Part shown: piece after piece, positions 1 through 7,441 of the stretch | How positions within the stretch are numbered: the stretch's first letter is position 1 | Layout: the number at the start of each line of letters is the position of its first letter | From: Symbiobacterium sp040797425 | GTDB taxonomy: Bacteria > Bacillota > Sulfobacillia > Symbiobacteriales > Symbiobacteriaceae | Assembly (NCBI RefSeq): GCF_040797425.1 | Contig: NZ_JBFNEH010000004.1 | Location: 55,502-119,501, forward strand | Direction: 5' to 3' | DNA: 64,000 nt | The notes under the pieces: generated by a model | Told to the model about the DNA's origin: nothing | Database searches by the model: none | What the model saw: only the letters and a program-made list of their open reading frames with translations | Position numbers and translations under genes: made by a program

Positions 1-21
1 CCGGGCGCGGGGCCTGAAAGG

Positions 22-399
22 GTGAGACAGAGCTTGGATCGCATCGTGCTCTCTGGCATGCGCTTCTACGGCTACCACGGCGTCCTGCCCGAGGAGACGA
101 AGCTGGGGCAGGAGTTCCTGGTGGATGCGGAGCTCTTCCTGGACCTGCGGCGGGCGGGGGAGCAGGACGACATCCGGCAGACGGTGAACTACGGCAAGGT
201 CTACCGCACGGTCAAGGCGATCGTGGAGGGAACCCCCGTCAAGCTGATCGAGGCCCTGGCGGAGCGCGTGGCGGCCCAGGTGCTGGAGCAGTACCCGGGC
301 GTCGCCGCTGTGACGGTGCGCGTGCACAAGCCGCGGGCCCCGATTCCCGGCACCCTCGCCGGCGTGATGGTGGAGATTCACCGGAGGCGGGACCCGTGA
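22..399 (+). CDS. folB: Dihydroneopterin aldolase
   Basis: This 125-residue protein converts 7,8-dihydroneopterin to 6-hydroxymethyl-dihydropterin in folate synthesis. It shows the family pattern: the N-terminal FYGYHGVLPEE motif (conserved catalytic-site Glu near residue 24), a central NYGKVY segment, and the C-terminal VRVHKPRAPIPG strand with the catalytic Lys. The length is normal for FolB. The GTG start at 22 follows a GAAAGG-like Shine-Dalgarno at the window edge, so an upstream operon partner (probably folP) may lie outside. The stop overlaps the folK start by 4 bases (GTGA), indicating translational coupling. Confidence 0.95.
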   Translation: MRQSLDRIVLSGMRFYGYHGVLPEETKLGQEFLVDAELFLDLRRAGEQDDIRQTVNYGKVYRTVKAIVEGTPVKLIEALAERVAAQVLEQYPGVAAVTVRVHKPRAPIPGTLAGVMVEIHRRRDP

Positions 400-923
400 C
401 GCACGCCTACGTCTCGCTGGGGGCCAACATCGGCGATCCGGAGGCACAGCTGGTCACCGCTCTGCGCCGCCTGGACGCCAGCCCCGGGGTGCGGCTGGTG
501 AGCGTGAGCGGCCTCTATCGCACCGCGCCGCAGGGGAGGACGGACCAGCCGGACTTCCTCAACTGTGCCGCCTGCCTCGAGACCACGCTTGCGCCCCTCG
601 AGCTGCTGGACCTGACGCAGGCCGTCGAGGCGGACCTGGGCCGCGTCCGGAAGGAGCGGTGGGGGCCCCGCACCATCGACATCGACATCCTGCTTCACGG
701 CCGGATCCGCATGCAGGGAGACCGGCTCACGCTGCCGCATCCGCGCATGGCCGAGCGGGCCTTCATGCTGGTGCCGCTCCTGGAGGTCTGGCAGCCCGGA
801 GACGGGCCGGAGGGAGCCCGCCGGGAGGATCTGGAGGCGATGCTGGCCCGGCTGCCCGACCAGGGGGTGCGCCTCGTGGAGGACCGCGCCTCTTTTCTGC
901 AGCAGGTCAAGCGGGTAGAATAA
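396..923 (+). CDS. folK: 6-hydroxymethyl-7,8-dihydropterin pyrophosphokinase
   Basis: HPPK transfers pyrophosphate from ATP to hydroxymethyl-dihydropterin, the step after FolB. The 175-residue sequence opens with AYVSLGANIGDPEAQL, then has VSGLYRTAPQG, PDFLNCAA and the ERWGPRTIDIDILL signature with the metal-binding Asp pair, followed by LPHPRMAERAFMLVPL. These are all the diagnostic HPPK blocks, and the length is usual. The GTG start overlaps the folB stop. A 56-base gap separates it from the following nadC-like gene, so these three may be co-transcribed. Confidence 0.95.
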   Translation: MTHAYVSLGANIGDPEAQLVTALRRLDASPGVRLVSVSGLYRTAPQGRTDQPDFLNCAACLETTLAPLELLDLTQAVEADLGRVRKERWGPRTIDIDILLHGRIRMQGDRLTLPHPRMAERAFMLVPLLEVWQPGDGPEGARREDLEAMLARLPDQGVRLVEDRASFLQQVKRVE

Positions 924-979
924 AACGGATGTGCCCTGGCGGGCGCAGTTGGAAGCGCGAACGCAAGGAGGTCTGCGGG

Positions 980-1819
980 ATGACCCTGAACCCAATCGCC
1001 GTCGAGGAGCTGGTGCGCAGGGCGCTGCTGGAGGACGTCGGGCCGGAGGATCTGACCACGTCGGCCGTGATCCCGGCGGAGGCCACCTGCACTGCGGTGA
1101 TCATCGCCCGGGAGCCCGGCATCCTCTGCGGACATCCGGTCGCGAAGGCCACGTTCCGCGCCCTCGACCCGTCCCTCGCCTATGAGGCGCTGGTGGACGA
1201 GGGCAGCGAGATCACCGCTGGCCAGGGCGTCGCCCGCGTCTCCGGCCGGGCCCGGTCCGTACTCGCAGCGGAGCGGGTGGCCCTCAACTTCCTGCAGCGC
1301 ATGAGCGGCATCGCCACCGCGACCCGGCGTCTGGCCAACTCCATCAAGTATTACCACGCCCGGCTGGTGGAGGGCCACGAGACCACGCCGGGGCTGCGGA
1401 TGATCGAGCGGTACGCGGTGCGCATCGGCGGAGGCCAGAACCACCGGTTCGGGCTCGGCGACTCCATCGTGGTGCGGGCGGGTCACCTGGCGCTCGCGGG
1501 CGGCGTGCGCGAGGCGGTGGTGGCGGCCCGCAAGGTCGCCTCCCACACCAGCCGCGTGGCGGTGGAGGTGCGGAGCCTCGACGAGCTGCAGGAAGGGCTC
1601 GACGCGGGGGCAGACATCCTGACGCTGGTCGACATGGACCCGGAGACCTTGCGGCGGGCGGTGGAGCTGGCGTCGGGCAAGGCGATTCTCGAGGCCGCCG
1701 GCAACATCAGCGCAGCCAACCTGGTGGAGGTGGCCAAGACCGGCGTGGACATCATCGCGGTCGGCGCGCTCACGCACTCGGTGAGCGCTCTCCCCTTCAG
1801 TCTGGAAGTTACCCCGTGA
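980..1819 (+). CDS. NadC-family phosphoribosyltransferase paralog, divergent active site
   Basis: The 279-residue protein has the overall NadC (quinolinate phosphoribosyltransferase) layout: N-terminal LLEDVGPEDLTT, AERVALNFLQRMSGIAT, the NHRFGLGD segment, and C-terminal TGVDIIAVGALTHS. Family hallmarks that bind quinolinate and PRPP are altered. The usual TRKTTPG reads GHETTPG (residues 132-138), the usual KDNH reads RAGH (166-169), the usual LDNM reads LVDM, and the usual EASG reads EAAG. The fold is probably kept while substrate choice may differ. ATG at 980 is chosen because it has an AAGGAGG site; the longer in-frame extension overlaps folK. No nadA or nadB lies nearby. Alternative: a ModD-like or otherwise retasked pyrophosphorylase. 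Confidence 0.75.
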   Translation: MTLNPIAVEELVRRALLEDVGPEDLTTSAVIPAEATCTAVIIAREPGILCGHPVAKATFRALDPSLAYEALVDEGSEITAGQGVARVSGRARSVLAAERVALNFLQRMSGIATATRRLANSIKYYHARLVEGHETTPGLRMIERYAVRIGGGQNHRFGLGDSIVVRAGHLALAGGVREAVVAARKVASHTSRVAVEVRSLDELQEGLDAGADILTLVDMDPETLRRAVELASGKAILEAAGNISAANLVEVAKTGVDIIAVGALTHSVSALPFSLEVTP

Positions 1820-1873
1820 GGCGCTGCCAGAAGAACCCTGAAGATTCGTCGTGCACTGAACCTCCGGATCGGC

Positions 1874-1879
1874 TATAAT
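1874..1879 (+). promoter_or_regulatory. -10 box for the RNA gene upstream of coaX
   Basis: A perfect TATAAT lies 55 bases after the nadC-like stop. No clear TTGACA is found 16-18 bases upstream (the region reads GTGCAC). It is placed to start transcription near 1886, just before a structured non-coding stretch that ends in an intrinsic terminator. Confidence 0.5.
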
Positions 1880-1885
1880 GAAAGT

Positions 1886-2080
1886 ACAGGAAAGGACCGG
1901 CCCCCCCCAGAGGCGGGACGGTGGCGGGCCTTACCCGCAGGTGAGGAGAAACGCAGGGCCGCCAGGGGGCGGTGGGGACTGTCCGAGTCTTTCCGGTGGA
2001 GGTGCTGGGGCAATCGACTCCGAACTGCATAGCGCTTGTTGTGCGGCCCGGGTCGTTGACCCGGGCCGCAGTCTGTCTTG
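1886..2080 (+). ncRNA. Candidate structured small RNA or leader of unknown class
   Basis: This stretch of about 195 bases has its own TATAAT upstream and a 13-bp terminator at its 3' end. Within it one can pair GGAAAGGAC (about 1890) with GTCC...TTTCC (about 1980-1995), enclosing a GCGGG/CCCGC hairpin and a CCGCC/GGCGG hairpin, so it looks like a branched fold. No convincing reading frame fits: the only plus-strand ORF runs through the terminator stem. I could not match it to T-box, SAM, TPP, FMN, cobalamin, ZTP, THF, glycine or SRP RNA hallmarks. The length is close to 6S RNA, but end-to-end pairing was not evident. The class is unknown. Confidence 0.4.
2042..2080 (+). terminator. Intrinsic terminator of the candidate RNA
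   Basis: TGCGGCCCGGGTC and GACCCGGGCCGCA form a perfect 13-bp stem with a GTT loop, followed by GTCTGTCTTG. It separates the candidate RNA from the coaX promoter. Confidence 0.75.
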
Positions 2081-2089
2081 ATGCCTGAA

Positions 2090-2151
2090 AGGCCTGGCAC
2101 GGCGTGGGCGGGTGTGCGCCCGCCGCCCGGTGCCAGGCCTTATGCTATAAT
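2090..2151 (+). promoter_or_regulatory. Long inverted repeat abutting an extended -10 promoter of coaX1
   Basis: AGGCCTGGCAC and GTGCCAGGCCT form an 11-bp stem (2090-2100 with 2130-2140) that encloses a second GC-rich stem. The second arm runs directly into TATGCTATAAT, an extended -10 (TGnTATAAT, hexamer 2146-2151). The -35 region would lie inside the repeat and is not consensus. The hairpin could end the upstream transcript or act as an operator or extruded structure at the promoter. Confidence 0.55.
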
Positions 2152-2216
2152 CGTGCTTGAGTTTGCGGGAGCCGGACCCGCCGGGACGGGCCGGCCACCC
2201 AGGGAGGTCAGACGCG

Positions 2217-3011
2217 GTGCTGCTGGCGGTCGACGTCGGAAACACGTTCATGGTCCTCGGCATCTTCGAGGGCGAAAGGCTGCGGGCGGAATGGACCGTG
2301 CACACGGATCCTAGCAAGACGCTCGACGAGTACGGCCTGCTCTTCACCAGCCTGCTCGAGCGCGCAGGCTTCAGCAGCCGCACGGTGACGGCCGTGGCGA
2401 TTTCGTCTTCCGTTCCGCCCCTGATTCCCAAGCTGGAGTGGATGTGCCACAAGTACTTCCACCTGAAGCCGCTGGTGATCGGCCCCGGCGTTCGCACGGG
2501 CATGATGATCCGCTACGACAATCCCAGGGAGGTGGGTGCAGACCGCATCGCCGGTGCGGTCGCTGCCTTCGAGCAGTACGGCGGCCCGCTGATCGTGGTC
2601 GACTTCGGCACGGCGATCATCCTGGATGCCATCTCGGCCCGGGGCGAGTACCTGGGCGGCGTGATCGCCCCGGGCATCGACGTCTCGGCCGACGCTCTGT
2701 TCCAGTTTGCGGCGAAACTGCCCCGCATCGAGTTGGTGAACCCCGGCTCGGCCCTGGGGCGGAACACGGTGCACGCGATGCAGTCCGGCATCATCTTCGG
2801 CTTCGCCGGCCTGGTGGACGAGCTGGTGGAGCGGATGGCCGCCGAGCTGGACCCTGAGGGGCAGGGGTGCAAGGTCATCGCCACCGGAGAGCAGGCCGAG
2901 CTGCTGCTCGGGGAGTGCAAGACGATCCAGCACTTCGACCCGCACCTGACGCTCACCGGTCTGCGCATCATCCACGACAGGCACCAGGCCCACGGCCGGG
3001 GAGGGAGGTAG
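2217..3011 (+). CDS. coaX1: Type III pantothenate kinase, first copy
   Basis: The 264-residue ASKHA-fold kinase phosphorylates pantothenate, the first step of coenzyme A synthesis. Motifs: AVDVGNT at residues 4-10 (phosphate 1 loop), GADR at 107-110 with the catalytic Asp109, and DFGTA at 129-133. GTG at 2217 is preferred over the upstream TTG because AGGGAGG sits 9 bases before it. Two usual family features differ: the residues after DFGTA are II rather than the common TT, and the late TGG loop reads TGEQ (223-226). The next gene is an intact paralog 4 bases downstream, so this copy may be specialised or regulatory. Confidence 0.88.
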   Translation: MLLAVDVGNTFMVLGIFEGERLRAEWTVHTDPSKTLDEYGLLFTSLLERAGFSSRTVTAVAISSSVPPLIPKLEWMCHKYFHLKPLVIGPGVRTGMMIRYDNPREVGADRIAGAVAAFEQYGGPLIVVDFGTAIILDAISARGEYLGGVIAPGIDVSADALFQFAAKLPRIELVNPGSALGRNTVHAMQSGIIFGFAGLVDELVERMAAELDPEGQGCKVIATGEQAELLLGECKTIQHFDPHLTLTGLRIIHDRHQAHGRGGR

Positions 3012-3015
3012 CGCC

Positions 3016-3822
3016 ATGCTCCTGGCCATCGACATCGGCAATACCAACATCACTGCCGGGCTGTTCCTGGAAAGCGAACTGGTCGCCATGTGGCGCATGG
3101 CGTCCAACCGGCTGGAGACGTGGGATGAGTATGGCCTGCGCCTGATTCAGCTGCTGGAGCGCGACGGCTACACCCCCGCCGACGTCACCAGCGCCGCCAT
3201 GGCCTCGGTGGTGCCGCCGCTGAATGCCGTGCTGAGCCGGGCGGTGGAGCAGTACCTGAAGGTCCAGCTCAGGGAACTGACCAGCACCCACCGCAGCCTG
3301 CCCGCGGTCCGCTACGACAATCCCGCCGCCCTGGGCACCGACCGGCTGGTGAACGCCCTGGCGGGCTGGGAGATCTACGGACGGCCGCAGGGGAGGCCGG
3401 TCATTGTCGTCGACTTCGGCACCGCCACCAAGCTGGAGTGCGTCAGCGCCGGGGGCGAGTACCTCGGGGGCTGTATCGCACCAGGTATCGGCATCGCCAC
3501 GGAGGCGCTGACCCGCCGCACCGCGCTGCTGCAGCGGGTGGAGCTGCAGCGGCCGAGATCGGTGATCGGCCGCAACGTGGTGGCCAGCATGCAGTCGGGC
3601 ATCCTCTTCGGCTTCGTGGGCCTGGCGGACGGGCTCGTGCGACGGTTGACCCGCGAGATCGCGCCCGCGGGACCGCAGCCCGTGGTCGTGGCCACAGGGG
3701 GGCTGGCTGACCTGGTGGCCGCGGAGAGCCGCACCATCGAACTGGTGGATCCCCACCTCACGCTGCAGGGGATTCGCCGCATGTACGAACTGAACTGGCC
3801 CGACGCCGCGCGCGAGGGCTAG
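3016..3822 (+). CDS. coaX2: Type III pantothenate kinase, second copy
   Basis: The 268-residue CoaX paralog starts with AIDIGNT and carries GTDR (catalytic Asp), VVDFGTATKLE and the late ATGGLADL loop, so it retains the canonical nucleotide and pantothenate motifs better than the copy before it. The ATG at 3016 follows GGGAGGTAG at the coaX1 stop, with a 4-base intergenic gap, so both copies are in one operon. Length is typical for CoaX. Two adjacent type III kinases are unusual because most genomes carry one. It is probably the housekeeping enzyme of the pair. Confidence 0.92.
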   Translation: MLLAIDIGNTNITAGLFLESELVAMWRMASNRLETWDEYGLRLIQLLERDGYTPADVTSAAMASVVPPLNAVLSRAVEQYLKVQLRELTSTHRSLPAVRYDNPAALGTDRLVNALAGWEIYGRPQGRPVIVVDFGTATKLECVSAGGEYLGGCIAPGIGIATEALTRRTALLQRVELQRPRSVIGRNVVASMQSGILFGFVGLADGLVRRLTREIAPAGPQPVVVATGGLADLVAAESRTIELVDPHLTLQGIRRMYELNWPDAAREG

Positions 3823-3909
3823 TCGGGCCCAAGGGAGGAAAGGGGCTGCAGTCAGGCGAAAAAGGGGGTTGTGGTACAGCTACCCATTCCGCATGCTGGA
3901 GGTACTTGC

Positions 3910-6015
3910 ATGTCGACGTTGCGAAAAAGGGCAGCTGCTTTCCTGGCTTGCCTGCTCCTCCTGACGGCCTGCGCCCGGGAGGCGCCGCCGCCGGAGGAGG
4001 GTCCCACCCTCGCCGATCTCCGCCAGCGGGTTTCGGCTGCCTTTGACGGTACGGCGTCCAGCGCCGCCAGGCGCACGGCTGCGGAAGACGCCGTGCGCAT
4101 GCTGCTGGGCCTCCTGGAGCAGACGGCCTCTTACAGTATTTCAGACGAGGATTGGTCCGCTCCGCCCCGGCCCGGGGTAGACGTGATGGTGCGTCACCTG
4201 GAACTGGACAAGGAAGTGCACCTCTACACCCTCGCGCTCCCCGGACGCAGCCTGGTGGACGAGGCGGAGCGGGTGGCCGTGCAGATCCGGCGGGGCGGTA
4301 CCCCCCGGGCCCATGAGCTCGGTCCCCTGCCGGCGGGCCGCCTCGAGGCGGCGCAGCTGATGAGCGAGTCGGGCTCGCTCCGGATCACGCTGGTCATGCG
4401 CACAGAGGAGAACGAAGGGTTCATCGCACACTTCGCCGGTCCCGGCGGAGGCCCCTTCGCACTCGTGACCGACGCCTTCGACGGGATGGCAGGCACCTAC
4501 GGCGCCGTCGAACTGCGCCCTGAGGACGGCGTGTTGCACGTGACCGTCGACGGCGAGCGGTGGGCGCCGGCGTGGGACGAGTCCGCGCCCGGCAAGCTCG
4601 CACTGGCGCCGGAGGTGTTCCTGAAGTGGGAGGGGCGGTTCCAGCTCTACGATGAGTCGCGGTTCGATGCGTTCACGCTGCTTTCGATCGCGACCGATCC
4701 CGCCCGGTGGTGCCGGCAGGAGGGCGACTGCCCGGAGGCGGTGACCAAGGCCCTGGCGACGTCGACCCGTGAGGCTGCGGCCGCCGCCTGGAACCTCGCC
4801 ACGGCCAGGCTGACGCAGATGCTGGGGTCGGAGGAAGGCCTGTCGGATGCGCAGGTGCTCCGGCTGCCGGCCGGGTCCCGCATGTTTGCGGACGAAGGCC
4901 GGGCGCTCTCGGCCCGGCTGCTCACGGTGCCGGCTCCGGGCCCCTACCTCACCGACCGCACGTACAACGCCGTCCAGTTCCGCGCCGGCGGCGGGATGCC
5001 GCTCGCCCGGGTGCTCGACCTGCCGGGGACAGTCGAGTCGGCGCAGGTGATGGCCCACAACGGCAACCCGGCCCTCCTGCTCGTGGTCGACGAATCGGCC
5101 GGACAAGGCCAGGACGGAACCACCGAGGAGAGACGGGACATCTACCTGCTGCGGCTGGACGCCGGCAACGAGTGGCGCAAGGCTTCGGACTGGGTGGGCT
5201 ACGTGACCCGTGCGCCCTACTGGTATATCGGCGAGGCGTCGCCCGACGGCGTGACGATCGCCTGGGACGCGGCGGCCCTGCCCGCGTTCCGCGTGCAGCT
5301 GGAAGAGGGGGAGGAGCCGGGCGTGATGATCTGCCCGAGCCCGGAGCAGTGCCACGCCCTCAGCTGGGTGGACGGGCGCCTGCACTTCCTGCCGTTGCTC
5401 ACGCATTACATGGGCGAGCTCACGCGGCCGCACGCCGAAGAAGACCTGGTGTGGGCCGCAGGCCAGATGGCGCAGTTCCTCACGCAGGTTGACCCGGCGG
5501 CCCTGCCGGGCTCCCGGCTGAGCCAGCTGGTCGACCCCGACGGCACGCTGGGCATCCGGGTGATCGACGCCGGCGAGAACACGCGCCTGGTTACGCTGCC
5601 GGCCAGCCCGGGCGGCCTGCAGATGGCGATCATCCACGCACCGGGTCAGGCCGAGTTGGTGAAGGTCTACGACGGGCTGGTGACCGAATGGGAGGCGGCC
5701 CGGATTGTGCGGGCGGGTGACGAGAAGCGCCTGCTCGTACTCGGCCGGTCCGACCGGTCGGCGGTGCTCCTGGCCTACCGCATGCAGAATGGGCTCTGGG
5801 CGCCGGCCGACCCGCTGGACGCAGCGGTGGACCGCCTGATCGGCTTCTCGATGCGGGTCATGTTCACGCCCGGTGCCGAGCGGCCGGCGCGCGGCATCGT
5901 GGTGCGGGCCGGCGATCCGCTCACGACGACGGTGACCGATTCGGGCGCCCGCTTCTGCGAAGGGGTGTTCCGGTGCGCCACCTACCGGTACGACGGCTCC
6001 TGGAAGCTGGAATAG
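3910..6015 (+). CDS. Large predicted lipoprotein of unknown function
   Basis: The product has 701 residues and begins with a lipoprotein signal: RKR basic n-region, hydrophobic ACLLLL core, and lipobox LTAC with the modified Cys at residue 21. ATG at 3910 is chosen over a GTG 39 bases upstream because CTGGAGG lies 8 bases before it and gives a compact signal peptide. The remainder is acidic, without membrane segments or recognisable catalytic motifs. Repeated tryptophans and a paired Cys near the C-terminus (FCEGVFRCATY) suggest an extracytoplasmic beta-rich fold. I do not recognise a family. It is followed by a strong terminator, so it is likely monocistronic. Confidence 0.8.
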   Translation: MSTLRKRAAAFLACLLLLTACAREAPPPEEGPTLADLRQRVSAAFDGTASSAARRTAAEDAVRMLLGLLEQTASYSISDEDWSAPPRPGVDVMVRHLELDKEVHLYTLALPGRSLVDEAERVAVQIRRGGTPRAHELGPLPAGRLEAAQLMSESGSLRITLVMRTEENEGFIAHFAGPGGGPFALVTDAFDGMAGTYGAVELRPEDGVLHVTVDGERWAPAWDESAPGKLALAPEVFLKWEGRFQLYDESRFDAFTLLSIATDPARWCRQEGDCPEAVTKALATSTREAAAAAWNLATARLTQMLGSEEGLSDAQVLRLPAGSRMFADEGRALSARLLTVPAPGPYLTDRTYNAVQFRAGGGMPLARVLDLPGTVESAQVMAHNGNPALLLVVDESAGQGQDGTTEERRDIYLLRLDAGNEWRKASDWVGYVTRAPYWYIGEASPDGVTIAWDAAALPAFRVQLEEGEEPGVMICPSPEQCHALSWVDGRLHFLPLLTHYMGELTRPHAEEDLVWAAGQMAQFLTQVDPAALPGSRLSQLVDPDGTLGIRVIDAGENTRLVTLPASPGGLQMAIIHAPGQAELVKVYDGLVTEWEAARIVRAGDEKRLLVLGRSDRSAVLLAYRMQNGLWAPADPLDAAVDRLIGFSMRVMFTPGAERPARGIVVRAGDPLTTTVTDSGARFCEGVFRCATYRYDGSWKLE

Positions 6016-6022
6016 CACAGAA

Positions 6023-6052
6023 GAGGCCAGCACCTGGGTTGGTGCTGGCCTC
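6023..6052. terminator. Bidirectional terminator between lipoprotein gene and moaX
   Basis: GAGGCCAGCACC and GGTGCTGGCCTC form a perfect 12-bp stem around TGGGTT, lying between two convergent genes. It can serve both strands, though neither side has a long T-run. Confidence 0.75.
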
Positions 6053-6058
6053 ATCGGT

Positions 6059-6763
6059 TCAGCGGGAGCCCGCCGGGTGCATCCAGTCGGGGCCGGTCTG
6101 GCTGCCCACCCATTCTTCGCCGTCTTCCCAGACTTCCTTCTTCCAGATGGGCACGATCTGCTTCAGGCGTTCGATGGCGTACCGACAGGCCTCAAAGGCC
6201 TCGGCCCGGTGGGGCGTGGCGACGGCGATGACCACGCTGGCCTCGGTGACGGCGAGCGCTCCGACCCGGTGGACGATGGCGGTCCTGGCGCCCGGCCAGC
6301 GCTCCGCAATCTCCTGGCCGATCCGTTCCATCTGGGCCACGGCCATCTCGGCGTAGGCCTCGTACTCCAGGTGAACGGTCCGCCGGCCGTTGGTCCACTC
6401 CCGCACCGTGCCCACGAAGACGACCGTGGCGCCCGAGTGGGGGTTGGTGACGCGGGCGGCGACCTCGTCAGCCGACAGGGGAGCGGTGGTCACCTCGAAC
6501 AGGGGGCGACCCGCGCCATCCTCCGCGCCGCCGCTGACCGGCGGGATGAGCGCGACTTCGTCGCCGTCGTTCAGCACGCGGTCGCCCGGAGCGTACTCGC
6601 GGTTCACGGCGATGGAGAGAACGGGCGTGAGCCGCGCCAGACCCGGGTACTCTTGCTGCAGGTGCTGCATCAGTTGCTCTGTCGTCAGGCCGGCCCAATC
6701 ACCTTCCAGCACGCGCCGACCGGCGGCGTCGGCGGCCGCGGCGAACAGCTTGACGGTGACCAC
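6059..6763 (-). CDS. moaX: MoaD-MoaE fusion, molybdopterin synthase
   Basis: This 234-residue protein fuses both subunits of molybdopterin synthase, which adds two sulfurs to cyclic pyranopterin monophosphate. Residues 1-79 are a ubiquitin-like MoaD ending in IPPVSGG (Gly78-Gly79), and residues about 86-230 are MoaE with FVGTVRE, LEYEAYAEMA, HRVG and the WKKEVWEDGEEW catalytic lysine segment. MoaD normally needs a free C-terminal Gly for thiocarboxylation, so the fusion implies cleavage after Gly79, as reported for mycobacterial MoaX. The GTG start has a GGGGAGGG site upstream. No other moa genes lie adjacent. Confidence 0.9.
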   Translation of the reverse strand: MVTVKLFAAAADAAGRRVLEGDWAGLTTEQLMQHLQQEYPGLARLTPVLSIAVNREYAPGDRVLNDGDEVALIPPVSGGAEDGAGRPLFEVTTAPLSADEVAARVTNPHSGATVVFVGTVREWTNGRRTVHLEYEAYAEMAVAQMERIGQEIAERWPGARTAIVHRVGALAVTEASVVIAVATPHRAEAFEACRYAIERLKQIVPIWKKEVWEDGEEWVGSQTGPDWMHPAGSR

Positions 6764-6913
6764 TCAGAACCCTCCCCGCGGAATGCTTCTGCGTTTCTCA
6801 GTATAGAGCAGTAAATGAGCGTGGTCCAGCCAGACCCTGGCGCGTTTCGCCGTGCGTTGCTTTTCCTCCGTTTCGCTCGTAGCTTATACTTGACGTAGGA
6901 AGGAGGCGCCGCC

Positions 6914-7393
6914 ATGGTTAGCGTGGAACTGGTCAGCGTTGGGGTCGTGGAAGAGACCGCAAGCGTGATCCTCGTGTTGCGCGCCCCGGAGCTGGAGCGC
7001 TTCCTGGTGATGGAGGTGGGCCTGCTGGAAGGCCGGGCGATCGCCCTGGAGGCCGGTGGCGTGAAGACGCCCCGACCGCTCACGCACGAGCTGACCCACC
7101 GGGTGATGGAGGCGCTCGGGGCCACCCTGCAGCGTGTGGTGATCTGCGACTACCGGGACAAGGTTTTCTATGCGAACCTCGAGCTGCAGACCGCTGACGG
7201 GCGGACTGTGCGGGTGGACAGCCGGCCCAGCGACGCGCTGGCCCTGGCCCTCCGGACGGGGGCGCCCGTGGTGGCGGCCGAGGCGGTGCTGGCGGAGGCT
7301 GGCGTCACCGAGGCGGACCTGCGTTCGGAGGAGGAAGCAGGCGTCGGCGAAGAGAATGAGTCGGGCGGCGAGAAGGAGCCCGTTCTGCACTAG
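6914..7393 (+). CDS. DUF151 bifunctional nuclease-family protein
   Basis: The 159-residue protein matches the BFN/DUF151 family: FLVMEVGLLEGRAIALE in the first half, the conserved MEALGATLQRVVICDYRDKVFYANLEL block, and the diagnostic DSRPSDALALALR motif (about residues 100-112). Plant and Thermotoga relatives are described as nucleases or as small-molecule-binding proteins. The bacterial role is poorly defined. The C-terminal 30 residues are acidic and low in complexity. The ATG follows AGGAAGGAGG. It is 48 bases upstream of the aminotransferase gene and probably co-transcribed with it. Confidence 0.85.
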   Translation: MVSVELVSVGVVEETASVILVLRAPELERFLVMEVGLLEGRAIALEAGGVKTPRPLTHELTHRVMEALGATLQRVVICDYRDKVFYANLELQTADGRTVRVDSRPSDALALALRTGAPVVAAEAVLAEAGVTEADLRSEEEAGVGEENESGGEKEPVLH

Positions 7394-7441
7394 CAGAGCG
7401 GGACTGCCTTTTCGGGAACCCCGTGTGGAGGAGGAGTTGCA

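Noticed and set aside
1878..2081. A 67-codon plus-strand frame in the gap before coaX1
   Set aside because: It reads through the terminator stem, has no ribosome site and has Gly/Pro low-complexity content; a structured RNA is more likely.
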